The position numbers and the translations under genes were made by a program. DNA of 64,000 nucleotides from Collimonas pratensis (GTDB lineage: Bacteria; Pseudomonadota; Gammaproteobacteria; Burkholderiales; Burkholderiaceae_D), in the NCBI RefSeq assembly GCF_001584185.1, contig NZ_CP013234.1, positions 1,240,001-1,304,000 on the forward strand, written 5' to 3'. Positions 8,753 through 18,465 of the stretch are shown in pieces (position 1 is the stretch's first letter; each line of letters starts with the position of its first letter). A model generated the notes under the pieces. The model made no database searches. It was not told the DNA's origin and saw only the letters and a program-made list of their open reading frames with translations.

Positions 8753-9958
8753 CTATTTGCCGAGACGGGTTGCGATGGCGGCGATCAGCTGGCGCGCCAG
8801 TTCCTGCTTGCCGGCACGCGCCAGTTCAGTATGTCCGCCCGCGTCAAACAATACCAGTTGATTATCGTCTTTGCCAAAAGTGTCATGGCCGATATTCCCG
8901 ACCAGCAGCGGCACATTTTTCCGGATGCGCTTGGCCTCGCCATATTGCAGCAGGTTCTCCGATTCGGCGGCAAAGCCGACACAGTACGGTGGTTTTGGCA
9001 GCGCCGCAACTGTTGCCAGAATATCGGGGTTTTGCTCGAACACCAGTTGCGGGGCGCTGCCGTCGGCATTCTTCTTCAATTTCTGGCTGCTGGCATTGGC
9101 TACGCGCCAGTCTGCCACCGCCGCCACGGCGACGAAAATATCGGTGCCGCTTTGTGCCGCCATTTGCGCCATCACGATGTCATGCATTTGCTGTGCGGTC
9201 TGGATGCCGATGCGGCGTACGCCATACGGCGTGGCGAGCGCGGTCGGGCCGGATACCAGCGTCACTTCGGCGCCGGCTTCGTAAGCTGCGCGCGCTACGG
9301 CATAACCCATTTTGCCGGAGGACAGGTTGGTGATGCCGCGCACAGGGTCGATCGGCTCGAAAGTCGGGCCGGCAGTGACCAGCACGCGCTTGCCTTTGAG
9401 GAGTTTGGGCTGGAACGCGGCGATCACTTCCGCCAGCAGCTCATGGGCTTCCAGCATGCGGCCCATGCCGACTTCGCCGCAAGCCTGTTCGCCGGCGTCG
9501 GGGCCGAGCAGCTGGATGCCGTCTGCCTGCAGTTGCGCCAGGTTGCGCTGAGTGGCCGGGTTCTGCCACATCTCGACGTTCATGGCGGGCGCCACCAGCA
9601 GCGGCACGGTGGCGGGACGGGCGACGCACAGAGTCGACAACAAGTCGTCGCAAGCGCCATGCGCCAGCTTGAAAATGAAATCGGCGGAGCAGGGCACGAT
9701 GACGATGGCGTCGGCGTCGCGCGTCAGGTCGATATGCGGCATGTTATTACCGATGCGGGCGTCCCACTGGTCGGTAAACACCGTCTTGCCGGACAAGCCC
9801 TGCATGGTGACCGGGGTAATGAAGTGGGTTGCCGCCGCCGTCATCACTACCTGCACCGAGGCGCCGGCCTTGATCAGCGCGCGCGTGAATTCGGCCGCCT
9901 TGTAGCAGGCGATGCCGCCGGTCAGCCCCAGCACGATTTTTTTGCCAGCGAGATCCAT
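8753..9958 (-). CDS. coaBC: Bifunctional phosphopantothenoylcysteine decarboxylase / phosphopantothenate-cysteine ligase
   Basis: Catalyses two successive steps of coenzyme A synthesis: CTP-dependent joining of cysteine to 4'-phosphopantothenate (CoaB, C-terminal) and FMN-dependent decarboxylation of the product (CoaC, N-terminal). In the 401 residues, the CoaC part has ATHFITPVT with the active His, PAMNVEMW and the Cys in GEQACGEVGMGRM. The CoaB part has ITNLSSGKMGYA and a late Lys-Lys element. ATG 9958 has GGAG upstream and begins MDLAGKKIVLGLTGG. A tetranucleotide repeat separates it from lspA upstream. Confidence 0.96.
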   Translation of the reverse strand: MDLAGKKIVLGLTGGIACYKAAEFTRALIKAGASVQVVMTAAATHFITPVTMQGLSGKTVFTDQWDARIGNNMPHIDLTRDADAIVIVPCSADFIFKLAHGACDDLLSTLCVARPATVPLLVAPAMNVEMWQNPATQRNLAQLQADGIQLLGPDAGEQACGEVGMGRMLEAHELLAEVIAAFQPKLLKGKRVLVTAGPTFEPIDPVRGITNLSSGKMGYAVARAAYEAGAEVTLVSGPTALATPYGVRRIGIQTAQQMHDIVMAQMAAQSGTDIFVAVAAVADWRVANASSQKLKKNADGSAPQLVFEQNPDILATVAALPKPPYCVGFAAESENLLQYGEAKRIRKNVPLLVGNIGHDTFGKDDNQLVLFDAGGHTELARAGKQELARQLIAAIATRLGK

Positions 9959-9990
9959 GTCAGCTCCTGGAGTCATACGTCAATTATCTG

Positions 9991-10054
9991 CTTGTTTGCT
10001 TACTTACTTGCTTACTTACTTACTTGCTTACTTACTTGCTCACTTGCTTACTTA
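9991..10054. repeat. Tetranucleotide tandem repeat (CTTA/CTTG), about 16 units
   Basis: About sixteen CTTA, CTTG or near-identical units run in tandem between lspA and coaBC. On the transcribed strand they read AAGT/AAGC. The array includes the last Lys codon and the stop codon of lspA, and ends about 33 bases before the coaBC start. Slipped-strand changes would alter the lspA-coaBC spacing but would not shift either frame. Confidence 0.9.
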
Positions 10055-10563
10055 TTGTTTACGCGGCGCAATTCATCAATCACGAACAATACCGCACCGA
10101 CGCAGATCGCGCTATCGGCGATATTGAAAGCCGGCCAGTGCCAGTTGCGCACATAGATGTCGAGAAAGTCGATTACGTGGCCGTAGGCGATACGGTCAAT
10201 CACGTTGCCGATGGCGCCGCCCAGGATCAGCGCCAGCGCGGTGCAGAACATGCGCTGGCCGGCATGCCGCTTCAGCAAGAAGGTAATGAACAGCGCGGCG
10301 GCAATGCCGAGCGCGGTGAACAGGTAGCGCTGCCAGCCGGATTCGGTCGACAGAAAACTGAAGGCGGCGCCCTTGTTATACACCAGCACCAGGTTGAAGA
10401 AAGACGTGACCGCCAGCGATTCGCCATAGCTGAACAGGCGCACGATGGTGATCTTGGTCAGCTGGTCGAGCACCAGCACCAGCGCGGCGATCGCCAGCCA
10501 TGGCGCCAGGCCGTATTTCGAAGAGGTGGTGGAGATAGGTGAGGAGCGTTTTTTGGTAGCCAT
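10048..10563 (-). CDS. lspA: Lipoprotein signal peptidase (signal peptidase II)
   Basis: An inner-membrane aspartyl protease that removes signal peptides from prolipoproteins. The 171 residues contain four predicted membrane segments. The conserved elements are DQLTK near the start, [25 protein letters not shown] (first catalytic Asp) and FNIADSAI (second catalytic Asp). MATKKRSS at 10563 was taken as the start. The final Lys and stop codon fall inside the tetranucleotide array. It lies downstream of ileS, as in many proteobacteria. Confidence 0.96.
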   Translation of the reverse strand: MATKKRSSPISTTSSKYGLAPWLAIAALVLVLDQLTKITIVRLFSYGESLAVTSFFNLVLVYNKGAAFSFLSTESGWQRYLFTALGIAAALFITFLLKRHAGQRMFCTALALILGGAIGNVIDRIAYGHVIDFLDIYVRNWHWPAFNIADSAICVGAVLFVIDELRRVNNK

Positions 10564-10676
10564 GGGGAATTTGTCAGTTTTCAGCAATGTGGCGGTAAAG
10601 TGCGCAGCTCACAGGATCGCAGGACGATCGCTGTGAGCCGCGCAGGATTGATGCAATCAGGCTAACTCATCATGGT

Positions 10677-13571
10677 TCAGGCGACATGCCGCTGTTCGCC
10701 CTTGCCAAACAGGTTGGCGACGCAGCGTCCGCACAGGCCCGGATGTTCAGGATGACTGCCGACATCGGCGCGGTAGTGCCAGCAACGCTCGCATTTTTGC
10801 TGGGTCGACGGTGTCACCAGGATCGCTTCTTCTGCTTCGCTGGCGACTTCGGAAACGCTGGCGCTGGAAGTGATCAGCACAAACTTGAGGTCGTCGCCGA
10901 GGCTGGTCAGCAGCGCGTACTTGGCCGCCGTAGCTTTGATCTCGACTTCCGCCTGCAAGGAGGAGCCGATGCCGCCGGCGACCCGTACTTCTTCCAGCTG
11001 CTTGGTGACGTCGGCGCGCACTGCGCGCACGGCATTGAATTTTTCGATCAGGGCCGCGGCGCCGTCGATTTCCGGCAGCGTGTAATAGGTCTGCGTGAAA
11101 ATGGTTTCATCGCTGGCGGCGAATGCTTCCGGGCTGGCGAAGAAGGACCAGGCTTCTTCCGCCGTGAACGACAGCGTTGGCGCCATCACTCGCAGCAGCG
11201 CCTGAGTGATATGCCAGATCGCGGTCTGCGCCGAACGTCGTGCAGCTGAGCTGACGCCGCTGGTGTACAGACGATCCTTGAGGATATCCAGGTAGAATCC
11301 GCCCAAGTCTTCCGAGCAGTACATCTGCAGTTTCGAGATCACCGGATGGAATTCGTAAGTCTCGTAATGATTCAGGATATCGGCCTGCAGCTGCGCCATG
11401 CTGGCGATCGCATAGCGGTCGATTTCCAGCAGCTCGGCGATCGGCACCGCATCGGTCGCCGGATTGAAGTCCGAGGTATTCGCCAGCAGGAAACGCAGGG
11501 TGTTGCGGATGCGGCGATACGATTCCGTCACGCGCTTCAAGATCTCTTCCGAGATAGTGATTTCGCCGGAATAATCGCTGGAAGCAACCCACAGGCGCAG
11601 GATTTCCGCGCCCAGCGAGTCCGCCACTTTTTGCGGTTCGACGCCGTTCTTCAGCGATTTCGACATCTTGCGGCCTTCGCCATCCACCACGAAACCGTGC
11701 GTCAGCAGGGCGTTGTAGGGCGCGCGGCCGTTCAGCATGGCCGAGGTCAGCAAGGACGAATGGAACCAGCCGCGGTGCTGGTCCGAACCTTCCAGGTAGA
11801 GGTCGGCCGGGAATTGTAGCTGGCTGGCGTGCGAGCCGCGCAGCACGGTCTGGTGGGTCGAACCGGAGTCGAACCAGACGTCCAGCGTGTCCTTGTTCTT
11901 GACGTAGTTGTCGGCGTCGTCGCCCAGTAGTTCCTTAGGATCCAGTGCCTGCCATGCTTCGATGCCGTGCTGTTCGACGCGCTGGGCGATCTGCTCCAGC
12001 AGTTCCGGCGTGCGCGGATGCAGCTGGCCGCTTTCCTTGTGCACGAAGAATGCCATCGGCACGCCCCATTGGCGCTGGCGGGACAAGGTCCAGTCAGGAC
12101 GGTTGGCGATCATGCCATGCAGGCGCGCCTTGCCCCAGCTCGGGAAAAACGCGGTGTCGTCGATCGCTTGCAGCGCGGTGGCGCGCAGGCTGGCGTGGCC
12201 ATCGGTCGGCAGGTTGTCCATGCTGGCGAACCACTGCGAAGTGGCGCGATAGATGATCGGCGACTTATGGCGCCAGCAATGCATGTAGCTGTGGTCGAAC
12301 ATGACCAGCTTGAACAGCGCACCGGCTTCTTCCAACTTGCTGCAGATCGGCTTCGAGGCTTCCCAGATGGTCATGCCGGCAAAGAACGGCAGCCAGGAGG
12401 CAAACTTGCCATCACCCATGACCGGGCTGATGATGTCGTCGTCCTTCATGCCGTGCGCTTTGCAGGAGATAAAGTCTTCGATGCCGTAGGCGGGCGCCGA
12501 GTGCACGATACCGGTGCCGCTGTCGGTCGTCACGTAGTCACCCAGGTAGACCGGCGACAAACGATCATAGCCCGGATCGGTAGCGGCCAACGGGTGCTTG
12601 AAATTGATCAGCGACAGCGCTTCGCCCTTGCAAGTGGCGATGACAGTGCCTTCCAGGCCGAAACGCTGCAGCGAATCCGCCACCAGGTCCTGCGCCAGGA
12701 TCAGCAGCAGCGGCTCGCCGTTGCGCACCGTCTGCACCAGCGCGTAGTCGACTTCCGGATGGACGTTGAGCGCCTGGTTGGACGGGATGGTCCATGGCGT
12801 CGTGGTCCAGATCACCACATAACCCTTGTCGGTCGGCAGCGCCGGCAGGCCGAAGGCCGTAGCCAGCTTGGCCGGTTCGGCAAATGGGAAGCCGACGTCG
12901 ATCGACGGGTCGCGCTTGTCTTGGTATTCCACTTCCGCTTCCGCCAGCGCCGAGCCGCAGTCGAAACACCAGTTGACCGGCTTTAGGCCGCGGTACACAT
13001 AGCCTTTTTCCAGGATGGTGCCGAGCGCGCGCAACTCATCGGCTTCGTTGCCGAAGGCCATGGTCAGGTAAGGATTGTCCCATTCGCCCAGCACGCCGAG
13101 ACGGATGAAGTCTTTGCGCTGCAGGTCGATCTGTTCGTTGGCGTAGGCACGTGCCTTGGACTGTACTTCCGCCACCGGCAGGTTCTTGCCGTACTTCTTT
13201 TCGATCTGGATTTCGATCGGCATGCCATGGCAATCCCAGCCCGGCACGTAAGGCGCATCGAAGCCGGCCATGTTGCGGGCCTTGACGATCATGTCCTTGA
13301 GGATCTTGTTGACGGCGTGGCCGAGGTGGATCTCGCCATTGGCATACGGCGGGCCGTCATGCAGGATGAATTTCGGCCGGCCCTTGGACGCCTTGCGGAT
13401 CCGTTCGTAGACTTTCTTTTCCTGCCATTGCTTGACCCATTGCGGCTCGCGCTTGGCGAGATCGCCGCGCATGGGGAATGGCGTCTCGGTCATGTTGACC
13501 GGGTATTTACTCTGCGGCTTAGCTTGCTTGGCCGGCTTGGTGTTCTCTGGTTTGCTGGTCTGGTCGGACAT
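10677..13571 (-). CDS. ileS: Isoleucyl-tRNA synthetase
   Basis: A class I aminoacyl-tRNA synthetase that charges tRNA-Ile in the cytoplasm and edits Val. The 964-residue length is normal. The HIGH-type motif is in [16 protein letters not shown] near residue 75; the KMSKS motif is in [11 protein letters not shown]. The CP1 editing domain lies between them, and a C-terminal zinc finger has two Cys pairs (CERCWHY and GLCGRC). It is flanked by ribF and lspA on the same strand, a common order. Confidence 0.98.
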   Translation of the reverse strand: MSDQTSKPENTKPAKQAKPQSKYPVNMTETPFPMRGDLAKREPQWVKQWQEKKVYERIRKASKGRPKFILHDGPPYANGEIHLGHAVNKILKDMIVKARNMAGFDAPYVPGWDCHGMPIEIQIEKKYGKNLPVAEVQSKARAYANEQIDLQRKDFIRLGVLGEWDNPYLTMAFGNEADELRALGTILEKGYVYRGLKPVNWCFDCGSALAEAEVEYQDKRDPSIDVGFPFAEPAKLATAFGLPALPTDKGYVVIWTTTPWTIPSNQALNVHPEVDYALVQTVRNGEPLLLILAQDLVADSLQRFGLEGTVIATCKGEALSLINFKHPLAATDPGYDRLSPVYLGDYVTTDSGTGIVHSAPAYGIEDFISCKAHGMKDDDIISPVMGDGKFASWLPFFAGMTIWEASKPICSKLEEAGALFKLVMFDHSYMHCWRHKSPIIYRATSQWFASMDNLPTDGHASLRATALQAIDDTAFFPSWGKARLHGMIANRPDWTLSRQRQWGVPMAFFVHKESGQLHPRTPELLEQIAQRVEQHGIEAWQALDPKELLGDDADNYVKNKDTLDVWFDSGSTHQTVLRGSHASQLQFPADLYLEGSDQHRGWFHSSLLTSAMLNGRAPYNALLTHGFVVDGEGRKMSKSLKNGVEPQKVADSLGAEILRLWVASSDYSGEITISEEILKRVTESYRRIRNTLRFLLANTSDFNPATDAVPIAELLEIDRYAIASMAQLQADILNHYETYEFHPVISKLQMYCSEDLGGFYLDILKDRLYTSGVSSAARRSAQTAIWHITQALLRVMAPTLSFTAEEAWSFFASPEAFAASDETIFTQTYYTLPEIDGAAALIEKFNAVRAVRADVTKQLEEVRVAGGIGSSLQAEVEIKATAAKYALLTSLGDDLKFVLITSSASVSEVASEAEEAILVTPSTQQKCERCWHYRADVGSHPEHPGLCGRCVANLFGKGEQRHVA

Positions 13572-13647
13572 AATTTTCTTTAATGGAATTCAGTGGGGCC
13601 TGCTAGGGCAGGCATAACGCAAGCAGCGATAAGTGTCGAAGGCAGCG

Positions 13648-14646
13648 TCAAATTCGATCGGTAGCCGCAGTCGGCGCACGCGAGGCGACGGCGGTTGTAC
13701 TCTCATGCTGGCGGAAATACGCCCGCGCATTGTCGACGTCGCGCTCGATGGCTGCGGTCAGGGTCGGCAGGTCGACATATTTTTCTTCGTCGCGCAGTTT
13801 CTGCAAAAATTCGACCTGGATCAGCTTGCCGTAGCAATCGCCGCTGAAATCGAGCAGATAGCTCTCCAGTAGCACTCGGCCGCTGTCATCGACGGTAGGA
13901 CGCACGCCGATGCTGGCGACGGCCGGCAAAGGCTGTTCCGCCAGGCCATGCACTTTCACCACGAAAATCCCCGACAGCGCCGGCAGCTTGTGGCTGACGC
14001 GCAGGTTCAGGGTAGGGAAGCCGATCGTGCGGCCAAGCTTCTTGCCATGCACCACGTGACCCGAGATCGCATACGGATGGCCCAGCAGCGCCCGCGCATG
14101 GACAAAATCGCCGGCCGCCAGCGCAGCTCTCACGGCCGATGAAGAAACCCGTGCGCCTTGATTCATCACGGTCGGCAAGGTTTCAACTTGGAAGCCGTAT
14201 TTCTTGCCGGCTTCGATTAGGGTATCGATATTGCCGGCGCGGCGCGAACCGAAGCAGAAATCTTCGCCCACCATCAGCCATTTCACGTGCAAGCCCTCGA
14301 CCAGCACTTTTTCGATGAAGTCCTGCGGCGACATGGCGGCGAAACTGGCGTTGAAGTGTTCGACGATGACGCGGTCGATGCCGGCTTGGGACAGCGATTG
14401 CAGCTTGTCGCGCAGGTTGGCGACGCGGGTCGGCATATTGCCCGGCTGGCCGGCACGCTGTGCAAAGAACTCGCGCGGGTGTGGTTCGAATGTCATCACC
14501 GCCGCATCCAGCCCCAGTTCGGTGGCTGCCTTGCGGACGTGCGCGAGCAGCACCTGATGGCCGCGATGAACGCCATCGAAGTTGCCGATAGTGAGCGCGC
14601 AAGGGGCGCGCGATTCGGCGTTGGGAAGTCCGCGAAATACCTTCAT
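13648..14646 (-). CDS. ribF: Bifunctional riboflavin kinase / FAD synthetase
   Basis: Phosphorylates riboflavin to FMN and adenylates FMN to FAD. The 332-residue protein has the N-terminal nucleotidyltransferase domain with GNFDGVHRGHQ near residue 25 and VGEDFCFGSRRAG. The C-terminal kinase domain contains GRTIGFPTLNL and ASIGVRPTV. MKVFRGLPNAESR at 14646 is the family-type start; upstream in-frame sequence is not conserved-looking. It is the first gene of the ribF-ileS-lspA group. Confidence 0.96.
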   Translation of the reverse strand: MKVFRGLPNAESRAPCALTIGNFDGVHRGHQVLLAHVRKAATELGLDAAVMTFEPHPREFFAQRAGQPGNMPTRVANLRDKLQSLSQAGIDRVIVEHFNASFAAMSPQDFIEKVLVEGLHVKWLMVGEDFCFGSRRAGNIDTLIEAGKKYGFQVETLPTVMNQGARVSSSAVRAALAAGDFVHARALLGHPYAISGHVVHGKKLGRTIGFPTLNLRVSHKLPALSGIFVVKVHGLAEQPLPAVASIGVRPTVDDSGRVLLESYLLDFSGDCYGKLIQVEFLQKLRDEEKYVDLPTLTAAIERDVDNARAYFRQHESTTAVASRAPTAATDRI

Positions 14647-14836
14647 TGAAGTGACCGGAATATTTGTTGCAAAACCTTGGATTATAAATGCTTTCGGGAG
14701 CTTACCCGCGCCAGGAAGATGATCTGGGCCCGATTGCACGATTTAAAATTGGCAAAATGGCTATTTTTACAGCGTTTACCGCATTGCGCCATTTTTACAT
14801 AAGGATGGCGTGCGGGGTTGGATTCTGGCCGCCCAT

Positions 14837-14865
14837 AAAAAAATCGCTCCGAAGAGCGATTTTTA
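14837..14865 (-). terminator. Terminator of the DUF937 gene
   Basis: On the minus strand, AAAAATCGCTC pairs with GAGCGATTTTTTT around a short loop, about 25 bases after the DUF937 stop. The remaining bases up to ribF (14647-14836) hold nothing I recognise. Confidence 0.85.
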
Positions 14866-14890
14866 TCAAGCGATAAAGCTTTCAGGCAGA

Positions 14891-15349
14891 TCAGGCCTGC
14901 TTGTTGCCGCCCAGCAGTCCGCCCAGCAAGCCGCCCAGGTCGAGGCCGCCGGCGCCGGCTGCGGGAGCCTGGCCATTCGGCGTCAGCTTGTCGACCAGGC
15001 CTGGCAGGATTTCCGACAGATGGCCGGCTGCTTCTGTTGGTGAAATGCCGGCTGCTGTCGCCAGTTCTTGCAGGTGGCCGTTGCCCAGCGCCTGTTGTAC
15101 CTGATCCGGCGAAATCGCCTGATTCTGGCCGTTGCCGATCCACGACTGCACAACCGAGCCCAGGCCCGCACCTTCGAGTGCGCTGAGGAGGCCGCCGCCG
15201 GCGCCCGCAGTCTGGCCTGCGCCTGCGCCGCCGCTTTGCAGCGCCTTCAGCAGCAATGGCACCGCAGCTGCGATCAACATGGCTTTCGGATCATTCGATT
15301 GCTGCTGGCCGCCACCGAGGATGCCGCCTAACGAATCCAATAGTCCCAT
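14891..15349 (-). CDS. YidB/DUF937 family protein
   Basis: A 152-residue protein of the DUF937 (YidB) family, whose function is unknown. It starts MGLLDSLGGILGG. A Gly-rich and Gln-rich N-terminus leads into a helical core with SPDQVQQALGNGHLQELA and a DKLTPNG element typical of the family. It ends in a Gly/Leu-rich tail (LGGLLGGLLGGNKQA). There is no signal peptide. AGGAGAATATT directly ahead supports ATG 15349. A hairpin (15396-15420) and the family terminator flank the gene, so it is probably a single-gene unit. Confidence 0.88.
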   Translation of the reverse strand: MGLLDSLGGILGGGQQQSNDPKAMLIAAAVPLLLKALQSGGAGAGQTAGAGGGLLSALEGAGLGSVVQSWIGNGQNQAISPDQVQQALGNGHLQELATAAGISPTEAAGHLSEILPGLVDKLTPNGQAPAAGAGGLDLGGLLGGLLGGNKQA

Positions 15350-15395
15350 AATATTCTCCTGAGTAAATAATGCGATAAGCCGAGAAGGCTGTTTT

Positions 15396-15420
15396 CCAGC
15401 TTGTGGAAAACACAAGCTGG
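15396..15420. promoter_or_regulatory. Perfect 10-base-stem hairpin upstream of the DUF937 gene
   Basis: CCAGCTTGTG and CACAAGCTGG flank a five-base GAAAA loop, 47-71 bases ahead of the DUF937 gene. There is no T-run, so a terminator is unlikely. It could be an operator or a leader RNA structure. The rest of 15350-15592 shows no gene. Confidence 0.4.
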
Positions 15421-15592
15421 CTATAAAGCAAATAAGCAGAGTGATACTACAACGAGGCAAGAAATTTGAGTAGCTGGACAAAGAAAACGATTGTGTCTTG
15501 GCATCCATTTTCATTTTAGCCAGAGTTTTTATCTTTGCTTAGATCAATTTGTAGCAACCATAGAAAAGCCGTGCCTGCGGGCCCTGCTGCCC

Positions 15593-16318
15593 CTACATTT
15601 CACCCCAGATCGCATTGATCGCCGCCAGCGCCGCCAGGCCGGCAGTTTCGGTGCGCAGGATCCGTGGTCCCATCGACAACATCAGCGCCCCCTGGCTGCA
15701 GGCCAGGTTCTCCTCCGCTTCAGTGAAGCCGCCTTCCGGGCCGATCAGCAGCGCCAGCGCCTGCGGCGGCTGATGGCGGGCCCAGTCGGACAGCGATTGC
15801 TCGCCGCGTGGCGACAGCAGGATGCGCTTATGCAGGTCTTGCTGCTGCGCCCAGTCGTTGAAAGGACTGAGGGTGGACAGGGTAGGCAGGCGATTGCGTC
15901 CGCTTTGTTCGGCAGCAGCGACAATCACTGCTTGCCAGTGGCTCTGCTTTTTCTCGGCGCGCTCGCTGTTGAGGCGCACCACGCAGCGCTGCGCCGCCAG
16001 CGGCTGGATCGCGGCGACGCCCAGCTCGACGGCTTTTTCGATGATCCAGTCCAGCTTGGAGGATTCCGGCAGCGCCTGCGCCAGCGTGATGGCGTACGGC
16101 AGTTCGGCCTCGCGCGGGGAAAAAGTCTTGATCTCGACGCTGACGCGCTTTTTTTCGATGCTGCTGATGGTGGCGGTGTATTCGCCGCCGGCGCCGTTGA
16201 ACAGCGTGATGGGCGCGGCCGGCCCCAGGCGCAGCACCAGCAGATGATGGGCGACCGCATCCGGCAGCGCCAGCAACTGGCCGATTTCGAGTGGACTTGA
16301 GACGTAAAAACGCGGCAT
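15593..16318 (-). CDS. rsmE: 16S rRNA (uracil1498-N3)-methyltransferase
   Basis: RsmE methylates N3 of U1498 in 16S rRNA using SAM. The 241 residues form an N-terminal PUA-like part (MPRFYVSS...HHLLVLRLG) and a C-terminal SPOUT domain with the knot signature. That signature includes LLIGPEGGFTEAEE and ILRTETAGLAALAAI. It begins 34 bases downstream of the DUF350 gene and is likely the last gene of the speDE run, although it has no evident functional link to it. Confidence 0.94.
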   Translation of the reverse strand: MPRFYVSSPLEIGQLLALPDAVAHHLLVLRLGPAAPITLFNGAGGEYTATISSIEKKRVSVEIKTFSPREAELPYAITLAQALPESSKLDWIIEKAVELGVAAIQPLAAQRCVVRLNSERAEKKQSHWQAVIVAAAEQSGRNRLPTLSTLSPFNDWAQQQDLHKRILLSPRGEQSLSDWARHQPPQALALLIGPEGGFTEAEENLACSQGALMLSMGPRILRTETAGLAALAAINAIWGEM

Positions 16319-16351
16319 GTAGGAAGGTTTCTTTAATTTCTTTAGTTAATA

Positions 16352-16759
16352 TTAATAAGTCATGCAGGCGGCATTCAAGATGCCCAGCCCAAGGCTGACT
16401 GTACCAAGAAAGAGGCCGGATGCGATCTTGTTTTCAGGAATATCCGCCACCAGCGTCGGCAGCAGCAGCCTGACAATCAGGAAAGCCAGCAGTTGCACCA
16501 CCAGCGCCACTACACCCCACACCAGCATGTCGAGCAGGTTGATGCTGTTCGAAATGGCCGATGCCAGCGGTACGATATAGCCGAGCAGGGCGCCTGCCAG
16601 GCTGGCGGCTGCGGCGTTATTGCCGGCGCGGATCAAGGCCAGTTCATGATAGGGCGTCATAAAAATATACACCACGAAAAAGACGCCGACCAGCAGCAGC
16701 GCCAGGCCAAAGTGGGACAGGAAGGCCGGCAGGCCGACGGGGAGAAAGGCTAGGTTCAT
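16352..16759 (-). CDS. DUF350 (YjfL-type) membrane protein
   Basis: A 135-residue protein of about four hydrophobic helices, matching the DUF350 family. It has the pattern of two internal repeats, each of two helices. Features include HFGLALLLVGVFFVVYIFMTPYHELALIRAGNNAAA and a second half ending GLFLGTVSLGLGILNAACMTY (given here as landmarks at about residues 16-52 and 115-135). The family is of unknown function but co-occurs with GSP-synthase-like ATP-grasp genes, as here: the upstream gene is such an enzyme. A role in the membrane step of the same pathway is inferred. Confidence 0.85.
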   Translation of the reverse strand: MNLAFLPVGLPAFLSHFGLALLLVGVFFVVYIFMTPYHELALIRAGNNAAAASLAGALLGYIVPLASAISNSINLLDMLVWGVVALVVQLLAFLIVRLLLPTLVADIPENKIASGLFLGTVSLGLGILNAACMTY

Positions 16760-16840
16760 AGGATCAATGCTCCTGGTAACGAGGGTGGATATGCTGTGTA
16801 GCGCTGATTGAATCTGATCGGATCGCGGATAGATGCTTAA

Positions 16841-17986
16841 TCAATCGACAAAATAGTGCGGGATGAAGCGGCTGGTGTCCTTGGTGATCAGCGAGACGTC
16901 TTCGCGGAGGCCGATGCCGGCCGGCGCATCGCCCACTACCCACGAGCCGATCGAGGTGTAGGCCGGGGTGATGCCGTCGTCGAATTTCGGCTGCGGCGCA
17001 AACGCCTGGTAGATATAGCCTTCGGCGCCATACTGCCCGGGTTGATGATGGACTTCGCCGCCGGCATAAATCGTGATGTTTTCGCCTTCGCGCGAATACA
17101 GCGGCTTCTTGACGAAATCGCCGCTGATGCGCCAGGCATCGAAAAACGCCGGCAGCAGATTGGGATGTCCTGGAAACAGTTCCCACAGCACGGGCAGGAT
17201 AGCCTTGTTCGACAGCACCATCTTCCAGGCCGGCTCGACCAGGCGCAGCGGCCGCGCCAGCAGATGCTCGGCAAACGCTTCGCGGCACAGCCATTCCCAG
17301 GGATAGAGCTTGAACAGGTTGGCTATCTTGCTGTCGTGGTCGTCGACGAATTCCGTGTGCTGCGCATCCCAGCCGATGTTCTCGATCGCCAGCTGCTTGG
17401 TGGCGAAGCCGGCCTGGACCGCGGTGTCGCGGAGATAGGCCAGGTTGCCTTCGTCTTCTTCATGGCCGCCGATGCAGGCAAAATGCAGCAGGCCTTTGCA
17501 TTGATGGTTGCTGGCCAGGGTTTGCCACTGGGCGATCAGTTTTTCATGCAGCGAGTTGAACTGGTCTGCCTGCGGAAAAACGTCCTGCAGCCAGTACCAT
17601 TGCGCCACGCTGGATTCCACCAGGCCGGTCGGCGTATCGGCGTTATATTCCAGCATCTTGGGCGCGCCCTGGCCGTTCCAGGACAGGTCGAAGCGACCGT
17701 AAAGCGAAAATTCCTTGTCGCGCCAGCTTTCTTCCACCAGCGCCCAGAACGGTTGCGGAATGGCGAACTGCGCCAGGCGCTCCTTGGCGATCACGTGCTC
17801 GACCGCCTGCAGCGCCATCTGGTGCAATTCGCTGGTGGCGTCTTCCAGGGTATCGATCTGTGCCGTGGTAAAGCGGTAGGCGTAGCGCTCATCCCAGTAC
17901 AGATCGTCGATCGAATGATAGGTAAAACCGAGCGCTTCGAATTGTTCTTGCCAGTTGGCGCGCGGCGTCAGGCTTTCGCGGATCAT
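16841..17986 (-). CDS. ygiC: Glutathionylspermidine synthase-like ATP-grasp amidoligase (YgiC/YjfC type)
   Basis: Resembles the synthetase domain of glutathionylspermidine synthase, which forms an amide bond between a glycine carboxylate and a polyamine at the cost of ATP. The 381 residues start MIRESLTPRANWQEQF. They contain YGRFDLSWNG, LEYNADTPTGLVES (nucleotide/Mg site region) and a late KPLYSREGENI element. No N-terminal amidase domain is present. It starts two bases after the DUF1190 stop, so the two are coupled. The real substrates of this family are unknown to me. The neighbours speDE (upstream) and DUF350 (downstream) point to a polyamine as one substrate. Confidence 0.9.
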   Translation of the reverse strand: MIRESLTPRANWQEQFEALGFTYHSIDDLYWDERYAYRFTTAQIDTLEDATSELHQMALQAVEHVIAKERLAQFAIPQPFWALVEESWRDKEFSLYGRFDLSWNGQGAPKMLEYNADTPTGLVESSVAQWYWLQDVFPQADQFNSLHEKLIAQWQTLASNHQCKGLLHFACIGGHEEDEGNLAYLRDTAVQAGFATKQLAIENIGWDAQHTEFVDDHDSKIANLFKLYPWEWLCREAFAEHLLARPLRLVEPAWKMVLSNKAILPVLWELFPGHPNLLPAFFDAWRISGDFVKKPLYSREGENITIYAGGEVHHQPGQYGAEGYIYQAFAPQPKFDDGITPAYTSIGSWVVGDAPAGIGLREDVSLITKDTSRFIPHYFVD

Positions 17987-17988
17987 GC

Positions 17989-18423
17989 TTAACCGCCGGC
18001 CGAGGAAATGTGGGCGCCGCCAAAACCGCCGCGCGATACGCTGCGGGCCACCGAGTGGTTGCTCTCGCCGCCGGCGAAGCCGAGGCTGCTGCCGCCGCTA
18101 CGGACGCTGCGCTGGGCGCCGGCGCGATCGTCGGCATCGTAGCTCGGGCCGTAATAGCGGCCGAAGTAAGCACCGCCGTGGCCACCACCTGAGCCGCCAT
18201 TCGAGCTGTTGTTTGAGTTGATCCCTGTCGCCGGCTGACACAGTTCCGGCCGCTCCCAGTCTTTCCTGCAATCTTCCTGGCTGGCATATTCGTCGCGCGC
18301 CTGGCGCGGGGTGCATCCTGCCAGCAAGGTCGACGCCGCTAGCACCAGCGGCACGGCGCGGCTCTTCCTGGATGACAATGGGGAGGATTCCAGGGTTTGC
18401 TTCAAAAGACCGGTGGTTGGCAA
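17989..18423 (-). CDS. DUF1190 (YgiB-type) Ser/Gly-rich lipoprotein
   Basis: A 144-residue predicted lipoprotein with lipobox LLAGC (Cys near residue 37). A short Cys-containing segment (EDCRKDWERPELCQ) follows, then a long Ser/Gly/Asn-rich tail. The tail carries RGGFG at about 131-135 and ends in Gly-Gly. As I recall, E. coli YgiB also carries RGGFG near its C-terminus. There is no ATG in frame; a TTG at 18423 preceded by GGGAGA is the best start. The two-base gap to the ATP-grasp gene suggests the lipoprotein may be that enzyme's partner or substrate, which is a hypothesis. Confidence 0.78.
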   Translation of the reverse strand: MPTTGLLKQTLESSPLSSRKSRAVPLVLAASTLLAGCTPRQARDEYASQEDCRKDWERPELCQPATGINSNNSSNGGSGGGHGGAYFGRYYGPSYDADDRAGAQRSVRSGGSSLGFAGGESNHSVARSVSRGGFGGAHISSAGG

Positions 18424-18465
18424 AACGCTCTCCCTATCAGGTAACGATGAAATTCCAGCAACAAA

